Below are positions 24,061 through 36,099 of a DNA stretch of 64,000 nucleotides, in pieces. The number at the start of each line of letters is the position of its first letter. Positions within the stretch are counted from its first letter, which is position 1. A program made the position numbers and the translations under genes. This stretch comes from Blastomyces gilchristii SLH14081 (lineage: Eukaryota; Ascomycota; Eurotiomycetes; Onygenales; Ajellomycetaceae): the NCBI RefSeq assembly GCF_000003855.2, contig NW_003101682.1:3188386-3252385 (forward strand). The letters are read 5' to 3'. Under the pieces are notes generated by a model. That model did not search any database and had not been told where the DNA came from. It saw only the letters and a program-made list of their open reading frames with translations.

Positions 24061-25075
24061 AATCTGATAATGGTGATGGAGATGATATAGGATGGAAGAG
24101 AGTGATTAGGGTGATAGGGGTGGTCGGGGTGGTAAGAGAGAGGTAGAGGGGTAGGGGTAGAGGGTGGAAGTGGTAGGGGGGGCTGCGCAAGCAGCAAAGC
24201 GAGCGTAAGCGAGCGTTTGATGCTTGTAATAATGATGACCAAATATGGCCTGCTGCATTTGCGTCCATTATTGCTTACTCGCCGTGCTGCGGAAATGTCC
24301 TGCCAAATCCTGGCGGCAAAACGGGGCGGTGGAAGGTGTCGCAACCTAGACCTTAATTGAATGTACAGTACTCCGTACATACATGTAGTTCTATCTGTTG
24401 GTTTTGAATTGGCGACAGTCATCCACAACTGAAACGTGTTCATCCACCGTATTCTAGGTCTATAGGCGCCGCTTTGGATTATTCATGTCCCCATACTATC
24501 GGATCTCATTTAGTCCGGAGTCTGGATAATGGTTTGTTGAAGTAATGATTGAAAATTTTCCGCTGCCGGAAGATAGATGGGCTCTTGTCGAAATCCTCTG
24601 ATTGAGTCTTACTTCCAGTAGTGGGATTATCTCCGAACACAGTCATCCTGACACATGATGACCAAGAAAAAATAAGCAACTGGAACCTTTCAAATAATGA
24701 GATAGTCAATGAAGTGCTGGATCTTTTTTCCTTTGACACTCAACAACCATGGCAAGGGGTAGATTCTAGACTTAACCCGGCCTGCTTCTTATGCTTCCGC
24801 CCCGACAAGCGTCGTCGCTAGCCGTGTGTTTTCTTCACATAAAAGCAAAAAACGAGGAAGATACAACAAAGCTTTGCAAGAACCACAAACGCTGTCCCTG
24901 TCGAGACTTTGATGATAGCCAAATTGGCGCCATGGCGCTGAAACCTCAAGTCACTGACGACGCACGGCCCTCCACTGCTTGGGGGAGCCATGGGAACCGT
25001 AAAAAGTAAACATACAAAATCACGGTCGCCCCGCTCGCTTAAAAGCTTGGCCGATATTTGCCGGCCCCACGTTTT

Positions 25076-25084
25076 AACTTTAAA
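25076..25084. promoter_or_regulatory. WOPR-like site AACTTTAAA upstream of RYP1
   Basis: Matches the reverse complement of the TTAAAGTTT-type site bound by Wor1-family proteins at eight of nine positions or better, depending on frame. About 4.4 kb upstream of the RYP1 start codon. Function is inferred. Confidence 0.35.
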
Positions 25085-25777
25085 ATCTTAAAGGAACTCT
25101 AAGGAAGATGTTGGGGCTAAGGGCGACGATTCGCATCCCTCAAACCTGCTTAACTTGTCCAAAGCAGAACCTTGCAAGTGCTATATACATGTACGCATGC
25201 ATAATATATCCAAGCTTGGGTCCTCCTTGGGACTTGAAAAACTGTTCAACTGAACTGGATACAGAGCCCCCTGGTCTTGAGGTATGGTTACAGGAAATTT
25301 GGCGCTTTCAATCAGGTAAACATTTCACATCCAAGGTGATCGGTGACCTCATCCCCGATTTATGAGCCTGGAAATAGCTTTCGCTCTCGAACGCCACTCA
25401 TACCAAATAGGGTCCAGACTAATCCTGGCGTTCTCTAGGAACATTATTATTTTCACCGGAGCGCTTTCGTTTCAGGGCGATCGATGGCTTGACCAACTTC
25501 CCCCAGAGCTATTATGAGGAAACTACGCCACGCCACCCCGCCTGGAAAGCATGGGAAGAATTACTACTATGTATGTATGTACCCGAAGAATCGGGGCAAT
25601 TTCATCACTATTATTGTTGTTAATAAATACTGGAAAACAATAATACGAAACCGATGGCCGCAGGCCACTCCTTAGCATGAGGATTCATTCATTAGTTTAT
25701 TATTACTCTTTTCTTAGTAACTCGTCTCTCCCAAACCCGGGTGGAGCAACATCAGGTGGAGCAACATGGATGTCATA

Positions 25778-25793
25778 TTAAAGTTAACTTTAA
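25778..25793. promoter_or_regulatory. Palindromic WOPR-like double site TTAAAGTTAACTTTAA
   Basis: A perfect 16 bp palindrome made of two inverted TTAAAGTT half sites, about 3.7 kb upstream of RYP1. Each half matches eight of the nine bases of the Wor1-type consensus TTAAAGTTT. A further AACTTTAA lies at 27673-27680. Binding by RYP1 itself is a hypothesis. Confidence 0.4.
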
Positions 25794-28700
25794 ATTACCA
25801 CTACTAGCCTAGCATGTTACTAGCGCAATAACTTTGAACGCATTTATTCCATGCCATATGGCGCTTTTCAGGTGTTAGTGTCGTATTAATGTATGTATGC
25901 GTAATACGGAAATCCACATAACTTAGACTCTCATCTTGGATACCAGATCTTGGAGCGTAACGAACTGAGTTGAAGTCAGCGAAGTAGCCAAAACATTACA
26001 GTCCAAATAATCTGTACAGTAGCAATCTTGTTCACAGTTCTTTATTCTCTTTCCAGTCTCACGCTGGATGAGTGTGTAACTGGCCATCAGCCACGAAAGG
26101 TCTGCATCACAGAGAAGATGCTACGAGACCTCTAAAAATGCTATATCCGTAGGACTTGTGAAGCTGAATTTGCTCACTGAACCTATCAGCGCAGCTTCAA
26201 ACGGCCGAAATTTCCTAAGATTAGAAATTCAGCCTCAGCTGACAAACTCCAGATCCCGTGGAAGGATTCACCTCCGATCCTACGAGCAAGACCAGTCTTT
26301 GACTCTCTTGATTTTCTAAGCTACTGGTAGTAAGGATATTAGCGAGTGCTTTAAATGGCGCAGGCGTTGCATAGCTTGCGAGCTGTATTCTGGAGATCAC
26401 ATTTCTCAGAGGCAAGTGAACTTTACTAATATGTGAATGTACCGTGACCATATGGAGGCCCATGCTGATACAAAATAGTCAGCGCGCCTATATTTTTTTT
26501 AGCAATTTAGTGTGACATATTGATAAATTTTCTCCAAGATAGGTTTTCAAGCCTGCACGGCGATCGAGCGATTGAACACCGGGTACATCTTGGCAACCTT
26601 ATGTCACCCTTGAAAATGTTTCAACTCAGATATCACAAATCTAGTGTTACCTGAGTGATCTCTTTCCGACAGAGAAGAAGAAGTTAATAGGCATATCGAT
26701 AGGTAAAGGGTAAGCTGAAAATAGAGTGATTGGATAGAATGTTTTAGGTAGCCTGCAGGATGCTAGTAGACCCACATTCTATGAGGAATGATTACTTACT
26801 ATTTTAACTTGTGCAATCCTCCGTTCTTCTGTCAACTTGGCTTTACCTTGTCGGGGAGCGCAGCAAACCGGATTCTTGATGCCGATACAGAAAACAATAC
26901 GGGCCACAGTAAGGATTGCGATTCCCAGCCAGTCGAGATACGCCTTCCGCTGCGTGTTAACATTCGTCAGCAATTTATCCTATTTGTAGAGGCACTGTTC
27001 AACAATACCATGCAGCCATATCATCATGATCCTGTGGGCAGCCGCCTGTAACAGGCATTTGCTAGCTTCTCCTGCTGAGAATTGAAAGAGACACCACGAA
27101 AGTCCATTTATTGGTATTTTTATTTGGTTAAGATGATGGGCGCTTATTCGCAGATACAAACATGCAAATTGCACTTTCTGACAGCCACAGCTTGTGGAGC
27201 TATTTCATCTTCTGTTGTATTAGTGCTTGCACATATCTCAGAACCCATGTTTGAAGTGTACATTTCGTAGGGATTGAACACAATAATCAGAGCTGTGCAA
27301 TACCTAGTCCTCGGGATAAAAAGCTGAGAAATAGATTTCGATGGAGTGAGTGGCTTTGCAGGACGAGATCGAGTACATACTGTAATCTGTACAATGCCCG
27401 GAATTAGGACAAGGCCTTTGGTAATAAAATGCACCCTGTCACATTTTCTGCTTTCTGGCTGTAGCGTAATGTATGTACTGCACCATAGGTTGTACAGGGT
27501 TTATCATTGTCATGGTTGGATCTTTCTAACTGAAATTCTTATGGCCTTATCTTCGCTCGCCTATTGGACAGAAAGTTCAGGAATTGGGCAAATTACGCGC
27601 AAAGAATGTATGGCGCTACAGCTCCAAGGTTAGTTATGCCTCTTTACTGTGTTGGCACAATACACTGTGCCTAACTTTAACCCCTGCAAAAGAATGTATG
27701 GTGCATGTACTGCGTACTACCTGCTCCAGGTCCACCAAGGCGTGGATTTAAACTTAAGCTTCCTATGTTGCGGGCTCAACCATGAACCGAAGGAGCGTGG
27801 GCCACCCAAACAATAATGCAGCTTGTAGCAAAAACTCATTGCTCAGATTCATTAAACCCCTTCTCCCACATAGTTGGTGATTTTTGTTTTCCCCGCAGTC
27901 TTGCACTTTAGTCATATTAAGTTCGCCAAAATAAAAGAAATGGAGCATTGCATAAGGTTCAACTAAAAGCTTACTACGGAGTACTCTCTTTCCATGCTAC
28001 GGAGTATTGGACGAGTCATGCTTGGCAATACTCGGCCTTGGGACTGCGCTATTTTTGACGTGTTTGTTGTTTTGGTATTCAACAAAATCCTCAATAGATC
28101 ATTCCTGAATGCGCCCATTTGAGTCCCAGCGCTTAACGTCCTGTCCAAGGAACGAGGGCGGCCAAACTTGATCCACCCCCTCCCTACCTGACGTTGGAAG
28201 CAAAAATACCAAAGTATGTAAATGTAAGCGGCTGGGTATTTATGCGCAGTAAACCACCCCAAGCGTCAAATGCGCATGGCCTCCCAGCTCTATCTACAGT
28301 ACATTATACGTCGCTTTTCTTGTTCACAGTTGGAAGTGTATGTATATTTCATTCCCTGAGGGCGGCCATGTATCGTGTCATACATGACAATACATATATT
28401 CTGTGTACTGGTGACGTATGGTATTATACAAACGCGATACGGTACTGTCGGCATCGTATCCAATCAGCGAGACTCTTTCTCACGTGCTGCGCCTTTCCTG
28501 AACCATCGGGACCTTATTCCATCTACCTTTCTCCAAAGATTCCGTTTCTTCTTCCCTCGCCGTCCTTTGGTTTTAGACCGCGCTACGAAAACCATACTTC
28601 CCTTTGCCTGACATCACTCACTGTTACCGGGGTCTGCTGAACTTAAGCAGTGCTCAAGGACCTTTACGGTATTCCTTCTCAACTGTTGATCTATTTCAAA

Positions 28701-29490
28701 TGTTTATTCCTAATACTCGTTTTATCTCTCATCTCGCATCAGCTTAACATAATCTTAACCCAGCGAAAGCAGTCAAGGTATGTTTTGCAAAATTTATCGT
28801 CCGGATGCTGCGAAATTATCTCATATCTATCCGTGCTTGCCCTGCTCTTCTCCCCCTCATTTGATTTAAAGAAATGCATCCTTGGATTTTCGCCCCTCCA
28901 TCTTGTGGTCAAAGCCCACCATCAAAATTCGCGGGATACTGCTATGATAATCTGTTTAACTGCGTGATTACTTGCCCGGGTGATTCTGTTAGCCCTTTGC
29001 GTCTCTCTGCTCTTCATTCTCGACCTAGACATCCCTAGACATCCCTTATTCACCGTTTTCAAGGTTGTCGATCCAGCCCCAATTTCGGCGGAGAGTTTCC
29101 AGCTTTATCCTGCCTATCGTAATGGAGCTTCTGTCTGATCCCTCATCATAGTCGTTTATTTACGGAATCCTTATCAGAGGACTATTTTTATTTTGGTTTC
29201 GCTTTTACCACTACTTCTCTCCGAACTAGTAGCTCGTTTTTGCTCAAGTTGATTAGCCCTTCTCCTCCGTTCTATAACAACTGATGCATATAATGCTAAT
29301 ATCCCCTTCTGATCATTAGTGTTTAGAGATTGTGAATACGGGGCTTAGAGACACGAAGGTTTCCCACACTTCCTGGCCTTGTTCCTGCTGTCCTCGCGCG
29401 TTTAAATACTCCCACGATATTCGAAAGGACCCTCGTATTCGGTGTGTGGCGGTTGTATTAACTTGCTTTTTTCACTGCTGAGGAGAGGGG

Positions 29491-30873
29491 ATGGAGACGT
29501 ATAACGGACATGTCCGCACACCCGCGGATGCTATTATCTTATTCGAAGCCTGCCGCATCGGGCTTTTACCGCGAGTCCAGAGAAGATTATCAGAGAAGGA
29601 AAGGCAAGCGGTTAAATCTGGCTCTGTGTTTGTTTGGGATGAACGGGAAGCCGGAATGAGAAGATGGACAGATGGAAAATCATGGAGCGCAAGCAGGGTA
29701 TCGGGAAGCTTCTTGACCTACAGAGAAATGGAAGGGAAAAGAGGTGGCGGCCATGGTACGCAGGCGTCAAGGGCAGGGAAAACTCCTGACAGTAATAGAG
29801 GTAGCGATGAAGATCCCGGAGAGGGTGGGGAGGAAGGCCCAGATGGATATCGCTATAAGCCGGATGGATTAATGAAACAGTCCTTCAGTATAACAACATC
29901 TACGGGTCAGCACCTCCATTTAATAAGCTATTACGCACGATCCCACCCAACCGCTCCTGGATTGAATCAGCCATCCACTGATCCAGCTCTGCGACATATC
30001 CGCCCACAGAAAGGCTTATATCCTGAATCCAGTGTTAACGATCAACAAAATCTACCCGTTGTGACCCGTGGCCCTATGTCCAGACCCGGATTTTCAATAT
30101 CACCGCACTCGCTCCCGTACGCTCGGCCCGGTGCTGCGCACGCTCAACCATATGCTACCGCCCCGTACAACTGGCATCCACCTCCTATTACAAGCGCACC
30201 ACATGTTGCAGTCATGCCGTATCCTGCCTATTTGCCTCCTCTTGGGGCCTCCGATGGGCATTCATCCATTCCATATGGACACCACCCACACCATCCCCAA
30301 CTACCCGCTCCGTACGAAAGATCGGTGCATCCAGCCGACTCTACACTCCCGCCTCCAATGCAACAGCACCTCCCAAATGCTGCTAGCGGGCAGGTTGTCC
30401 CTTTCTATACTCCCGCTCGATCTCCAAGGTCCCACCCACCAATCATCATAGGGGCTCCAAGAATGGGTTCTCCCGGCCACCCTCATGGGTCACCACATAG
30501 CCACGCCCAGGCTAATGGAACCTCACCTAAACATGCTCCTAGCCCTGCCCCGTTGAAGAACATCCCACTCCATGACAATGGCAGCCAAGATAATAATAAC
30601 AACGCTGTATCATCTTCATCTGCTACAAAGGTTCCAAGCATCAATGCACTTATGAACGGCCCACTCCCTCCATCGACACTTGCCCCCGCCGGGACCTTGT
30701 CTAGTATTCTTGACGGATCACAGCCGCAGGCTCGAGCAAATGGCACAGGTACCAGAAGCCCAAAACCCTATGTGAGCTCAGGCAATGGACCGAAAGACAT
30801 CCCCAGTGAAAAGATTGGATTTGGGGAAGATATGAGGGCGTTGAGACAACTTGATAAGGTCTTTACTGCCTGA
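29491..30873 (+). CDS. RYP1: WOPR (Gti1/Pac2/Wor1) transcription regulator RYP1
   Basis: DNA-binding master regulator; in Histoplasma RYP1 is required for the yeast phase at 37 degrees, and relatives control white-opaque switching and sporulation. Single exon of 460 residues. WOPRa is at about residues 4-90 (TYNGHVRTPADAIILFEACR, then SGSVFVWDEREAGMRRWTDG, WSASRVSGSFLTYREM) and WOPRb at about 125-155 (YKPDGLMKQSFSI, HLHLISYY). A Gly/Ser/Asp-rich linker, including TPDSNRGSDED, separates them. The C-terminal two thirds are rich in Pro, His, Ser and Gln, with no fold visible. The gene sits alone between a 9.1 kb upstream gap and a 2.6 kb downstream gap. The long upstream region points to complex regulation, probably including self-binding. 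Confidence 0.96.
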   Translation: METYNGHVRTPADAIILFEACRIGLLPRVQRRLSEKERQAVKSGSVFVWDEREAGMRRWTDGKSWSASRVSGSFLTYREMEGKRGGGHGTQASRAGKTPDSNRGSDEDPGEGGEEGPDGYRYKPDGLMKQSFSITTSTGQHLHLISYYARSHPTAPGLNQPSTDPALRHIRPQKGLYPESSVNDQQNLPVVTRGPMSRPGFSISPHSLPYARPGAAHAQPYATAPYNWHPPPITSAPHVAVMPYPAYLPPLGASDGHSSIPYGHHPHHPQLPAPYERSVHPADSTLPPPMQQHLPNAASGQVVPFYTPARSPRSHPPIIIGAPRMGSPGHPHGSPHSHAQANGTSPKHAPSPAPLKNIPLHDNGSQDNNNNAVSSSSATKVPSINALMNGPLPPSTLAPAGTLSSILDGSQPQARANGTGTRSPKPYVSSGNGPKDIPSEKIGFGEDMRALRQLDKVFTA

Positions 30874-33478
30874 TTTACCTACGAGTGATCTCATTTGAGA
30901 TACTTTTATCACAAGGATGTATAATTTATTTTCTCAACACTTAGGCGCACGTTTACAGACTGGCTTTCTGAAAAAGCGTGTGATTTTAGCGACCCCACGG
31001 GAATACCTGTTTTTCTCGGGTGGGGTTTTTGTTACAGGTCTGCATGGGCGTTTTGTGAATTAGGTGTGGTCTCCGTATCTACGAGAACTACCTGTGGATG
31101 CATTTAAAACTGGGATGGGAAACTACATTTTACATGGGAATGGACTAAAATCGGGCAGGCTAGGGTGTGTTTCTCTCATTGTTGTCATCACCATCATCAT
31201 CATTGTTGTTGTTGTTATTATTATTATTATGACAACTGTCTTGCTGAGTCCGCGTTTTACCCTGTTTTCATATCTAGTATTTATTATGAAGAGTTTTTTA
31301 TAACTTCCAAGGTTTCTCAACATTGAAAGAGGGATGAATGTGTTAAATAATGTTTGTTCTTTCTAACCATTTTTTTCCCCCGGGGTGCCGCGATGGAACC
31401 CAGTGTTCCTTTTTGTATCATTTTCTTCCTATTGTAACACAAATACATGGCAAATTGCTCCCGGTATATCTAAATGCAATGGCGGGGGCTTGCTTCCGTC
31501 TTCCCTTCAGCCAAAAATCCATATCGAGGTGATCGATCTTCCTGCAGCACTAGCCTTCAAATTGTGCCTGTAAATACTAACGGTATAACACCGTCTACGA
31601 GACGCCTGATTCCTAAGAGCAGTTGTTTGCATATTTGCTAGAGTACATCTACGCAGTAGATATCGATAAAGTGAATGTGTTTTAAGTCAGAAAGATGTGC
31701 AATCATTCACAAAAGGTAACTGACTGACTGACTGATGTGGATTATCCAGGATTATTAGGCAGTAAATGGATTGCCAACTCCAACCTTTTTACGGACGTAT
31801 GGTGCATCATCTTTCAGTAAACGGACTACGGCTCAATATCAACCCGGTGTGTAAATGGCTTCTCCCTCATTGTCTCGCCCACATCAGCAAAGTTACCAAC
31901 ACACCGGGGGGGTGTCATCCAGGGCCACTGGTTCATCCGTACTCCGTAATTCAGCTCAGCAACGTAGTAAGTACTAGCCCGTCTGCGTGTTCCAAGATTA
32001 GAAAACCTGCAGCCACATTAGTATTTATATTTGCAAATATGCTTAATTTCGTTCCGCGACTATAAATAATTTGGCGAATACAAAACGTTATTTATTTAAG
32101 CTTATATATACTTGTTCATGTCTGAACATTTCTAGTAACCACTTTTGTTTCTAGACATTTTATGGATATATGTATAATATTAATTTCCGCTTATCTTCAC
32201 GCACGGATGAATATATGAGAGCAAATCCCTACTTGGGTGTCTAGGAAATACTCCAAGGAAATGGCGAGCACCTTGGCACATGTATGGATTTCGCTATGCG
32301 GCTCCGAACCCCGATATCATCCATGTCAAGGCGCCAGGCTCCGGGGGGAAGGCACATAGTTAGGACATCGGCGCATTTCAGTAAGCACACATAAGTGCGA
32401 CCCAAGCATTCGCAAGATGAGGGTAGGGGCTCAAGGCTAACACCGTGATCTAAAACATGACAGCTTCAAACCATAAGCTGAGCTAAAGACTACTTAAAAT
32501 TTCGGAGAAGGGGAGGGGGACCAAAAATCCTTGTCGACCAAGCCGGAGATATCTTGACAAGAATGTCACTCAACTCGATTATTCCCTGTCATCTATGCGA
32601 TATAAAATCGGCGAAGATTCGTGTTTCTAGCGAATAGACTTGAAAGTCCAATTGTAAAGGTTGCAAAGCTTATTTTGCTCCATGGACTTCGTAGCGGACG
32701 ATTGAGATAGAAATAGATCTTGCCCGAAGGATCGGGGAGGTTGTGAAACAGATCCTTACAAAACTGAGACTGAAAAAACGCTGATTCAATGAGACGCAGT
32801 GCGTTGATTGACAGTTCTCCAGCCATCAAAGGATTCTTGTTAGTTCATGTATGGATCCGAAGCGTATTGGGGCTTATTGGCAGGAGTGAATGGATAAAAA
32901 AATTATATATTTATTATGTCTTGAGTCCAGTTTGCAGTGATATATTCCAAATTAAGGTCGAATGCAAAAAACATGTCCAAATTTAGGGGGTAGTAGATCT
33001 CTAAGAGTCGTACACAATTTATAAACCAATATTCCAAAAATAAAATAGGAAGTAATGAAAAACTCATATTTCCTTGTTTCCCTGAGGATCCACAGCCAGC
33101 GTTCTCGTGAATCAATCATCAACCGGGTCGTAACGGAGGTTGGAAACAGTCCAACATCCTATGGTCATCAGGAAGCCGTTTTTGCTTTGTGTGCGCCTCT
33201 ATTCAGGCGCGGCACGATTGATATATGTTGGGGGTCCCGGGTTGGTTCAACCCCTCTACCATCAGCACACACAGGTGGTGAGATTGAGCTCTTTTGGCCC
33301 AGTGGCCTAACAATATAATCGCCGAGCCTTCGCGAACACACCTCCTTCCCAGATCCCAAGCGCCTGAGTTTCGCCAAGCTTTTCCAGACTGTATGTACCA
33401 TGAACGATGTATATAGAAAAATCCCAAGAAATAAACGGGCGCAGGAAACTGATACTATAAATAATAAACCAAAATTGT
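30874..33478. other. Intergenic region between RYP1 and the DUF2434 gene, 2.6 kb
   Basis: Holds the 3' flank of RYP1 and the convergent 3' flank of the membrane protein gene. Visible items are an ATC/GTT/ATT microsatellite (about 31187-31230), a CTGA run near 31722-31735, and one TACTCCGTA (31940-31948). I see no gene; the short ORFs show no family signal. Confidence 0.5.
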
Positions 33479-35138
33479 TCAGACATCCAACATACTCCTC
33501 ACTTTTTGAGGTGGTTGAGTTTGATGAAGCGTCTCTCCGGATGAAAGTGTTGCCTGACTGCCCGACCTACTAGGAGGCCGCATTTTCTGACCTGTCGGAT
33601 TCAATGGTATAGAAGTGTTAATTCTTGAGACCGAGTCCGCTATTGGATCGTTTGGTATAATTTTGCTTGGACTCTCCACATCATAGGTATGGCCACTCTG
33701 GTCCCGCGTGCCCGTAGAGATTGTTCCCATTTCAATATAATGCTCCAAGTTCTTTTGCGTAGGCCTTCCGCCTCCGATTTCAGTAGTCAGGGCTTTTAAT
33801 CTAGCGTTAGGATCGTTGCCAGACACATGCTGGAAGTCAGGGTGCAATCGACGCCACCAGGCTGGCTTTCGTTTTCCAGCCTCGATACCAAGCTCAGCGT
33901 CAGCTGCGCGTCCACGTTCACGGCGTTGCTCAATGAGGTACTTGTCTTCATTAGGATCGATGTAACCCCAGATGTTCAGAACAACGAGAACGAGTAATGC
34001 GGGAGCATAGCCAAGCCCGTAGAGCCAACCGGCATTGCCGTCATATTTAACGGGGGAAATATCCCAGGAGAATGTGGACGCAACCCCAAATCCAACGCGG
34101 AGGCCTGTTAGAATGATGCAGATGATGAATTTCAAGGGTGCAGAGGTTAAATAGAAAGTAATCAAACTGGACCTGTTTACAGGTCGTTCCTTGTATCTGT
34201 AGACGCTGTGCCCAAGGCTATAACAGATGATAACCAAGCACACGACCGCAAGAATGCTCCCCGCTTTAAAACGCCCGTCTGTTGCGGATGGCTTCGCTAC
34301 GCTCATTGTTTGGTCCTCGCTGCGTTGTTTTGGGATCGAGTTCCAGTTTCTGGGAATGACCATGAAGAAGTTAAGCCAGCCGAAAAGGTAGAAAATCAAT
34401 GGCAAGTAGAATTCCTGTTTTTCCCTCGTAGAAGCCTCCGAGAATGCAACGGTGTCGCGGTCACAGATCTGCCGTTCCTGCCACGAGCCCCTGTAAATGA
34501 CGTTTGTTAGTCGCGATCAAAGCCGAAGCATACACGCAGGAATAGAATCATTTGCGCATATAGATTGATTTAAGTACGTACCAATGCCTGACTCCTTCCC
34601 ATACTGCAGCCAGCAGTCCAGGTAAGAGCAGGTAAAAAAACAAACTCTGGAGAGAAAGGGCAAGTCCTTGCAAGTAGTTCCGATCGACATCAATGCCCAT
34701 GAAACAGCTTATCGTGCCACAGGCTGCAACGAAGAGCATCCAATACCACTGCCATCTCCTTCCAATGACCCTCCATCGTTTCTCTAACGGTAAGAACCGT
34801 TTCCCATGCTTCCGCAGGTTTATCAAGGTGAACATTATCGTTATTGCAAACATCGAAGCGAAAGCAATCCCGGCACTTCCCCTGGCCTCGAGGCCCTCGA
34901 CCGGAAAATAACAAGAAGTGGCATTAATAAATGATCCGTTTGATAGCATAGAAGGCTGGTACATGCCAAATGAAAGCCAACAGTTCGAGCCGTTTGATAG
35001 AGTTCCATTGGAATAGAGGATATAATTGAAATATTCTAGCGCGGTCCGATTGAAGTGAACATAATTGATCACCGTGTCCGTAGCATTGTCTCCGTTTTCA
35101 GGGAACGATAAGAGTTCCCTTATCTCAACGAGAGGCAT
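33479..35138 (-). CDS. Fungal integral membrane protein with seven likely membrane spans, DUF2434 type
   Basis: Exons are 35138-34582 and 34490-33479 (intron 34581-34491, GTACGT...TTTACAG), joined at a TGG Trp codon (VRHW then GSWQERQICD), giving 522 residues. The N-terminal ectodomain, about 110 residues, has several N-x-S/T sites and two cysteines (NCWLSFG, ATSCYFP). Seven hydrophobic segments follow: GIAFASMFAITIMFTLI, YWMLFVAACGTISCFMGI, LQSLFFYLLLPGLLAAVW, LPLIFYLFGWLNFFMVI, ILAVVCLVIICYSLG, APLKFIICIILTGL and GLGYAPALLVLVVLNIWGYI. A polar cytoplasmic tail of about 190 residues closes the protein. This matches an uncharacterised fungal family I recall as DUF2434; the family name is from memory. 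Function unknown. It is the last host gene before the AT-rich tract. The ATG at 35138 is preferred to an upstream non-ATG extension. Confidence 0.85.
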
Positions 35139-35511
35139 GGCTGATTTAAAGAAGTGGGAAAAAATGTGTGCGGAGCCAGATTTATGAGGAGTGATCAAAC
35201 ATCGCTGAAGTAAGGATAGCCACCTCGACGGCAATCGGAACCCCAGGGCACCTGAGGACAATGAAATGCAGTAGCAATCGTAGAGATCAGATTGTTCACG
35301 AATGTTTGGCAGCGGGGATAGAAATTTTGTGAGCGGGATATCGGAACCCTGATTGACAAACGTCAGACGTCAGCGGGGAGGGTCTCGGCAGAATATATTT
35401 CCGAAATCCGGGAATACACCGTATTTCCCAAACCGGCAATGAAAAAGGACTCGTATAACTTATCTCAGAATCTCAGCCACTGCCCAGATATTAGGGCCTG
35501 TTCGGTGATTT
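35139..35511. other. 5' flank of the DUF2434 gene up to the composition boundary
   Basis: Ordinary-GC sequence holding the presumed promoter of the membrane protein gene. At about 35512 base composition changes abruptly to AT-rich. No other gene seen. Confidence 0.5.
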
Positions 35512-36099
35512 TTTCCGTACAGTGCCAGGGCTGTACAGAAAGTGGATATTTAACTTCTGACAGTATAAACCTTCATTATTGCCACCTTTCCTTATATAAA
35601 TAGTAGTCTGTTTAATGTTTTAATATTACTTTTTTTCATACAAGTAGTTTATTATAATAATAATTATCATATTATTTCAGTGAATACATTTATGAATAAG
35701 TGTAATGTAATCAATCACTTAATACTCATTTTCACTCAATACTCACCTTTGTAAATTAATTACAATCAACTTCAAATATTAATATCTTAATAAATATTTA
35801 TTATTTTAACTTTTTAATTTGTAATTTATAAATATTAAGACTTATATTATAATATAATTTAAAAGTGAATATCACAGTTTTTTATTCAAAAAGAAGTGAT
35901 TACAGAGAATGAAAATAAAATAATAAAATAAAAAATAAAAGTGAAAAAAAGTAATAAAAACTATTAATTATAACAGGTATTAAATTTAATAAGAAATGAG
36001 AAAGTGAATATTAAGTTTATTTTAAATATAATTTAATTCTGCTTCATTACAGTCTGTAATAAATATGTATAAAATATGAAAAAAATCAGTTTATTATAA
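35512..36099. repeat. Left edge of the AT-rich tract, with a possible PIF/Harbinger-like terminus
   Basis: The tract opens with TTA followed by GGGCCTGTTCGGTGA, then AT-rich DNA with no ORF. TTA plus a GGGCCTGTT-like end resembles the TSD and terminal repeat of PIF/Harbinger elements. The matching right end is not visible, so this is only a suggestion. Confidence 0.35.

Larger units (their letters stand above)
20359..29490. promoter_or_regulatory. 9.1 kb gene-free upstream region of RYP1
   Basis: I find no convincing gene here; the ORFs are short, unrelated to known families and lack consistent intron signals. The stretch contains simple repeats (GGA run near 21855-21880, poly-T near 22028), a 28 bp inverted repeat (22727-22831), a dispersed repeat (23560-24060), WOPR-like sites (25076, 25778, 27673), three TACGGAGTA sites and a palindrome GGTTAATTAACC (21325-21336). 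The last kilobase before RYP1 is pyrimidine-rich, as in a long transcribed leader, and carries a tandem CTAGACATCC pair near 29025-29045. WOR1 and RYP1 genes are known to have unusually long upstream regions with autoregulatory binding; extension to this copy is inference. Confidence 0.65.

Noticed and set aside
26221..26463. 80-residue minus-strand ORF in the RYP1 upstream region
   Set aside because: No family signal, no neighbouring exon, and one of several ORFs of this size expected by chance in 9 kb.
28636..28649. GCTGAACTTAAGCA, identical to the conserved start of 28S rRNA
   Set aside because: Flanking bases do not match rRNA on either side, so it is a chance 14-mer rather than an rRNA fragment.
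33225..33265. Possible tRNA T-loop (GGTTCAACCCC)
   Set aside because: No A box, acceptor stem or anticodon arm at the right spacing.
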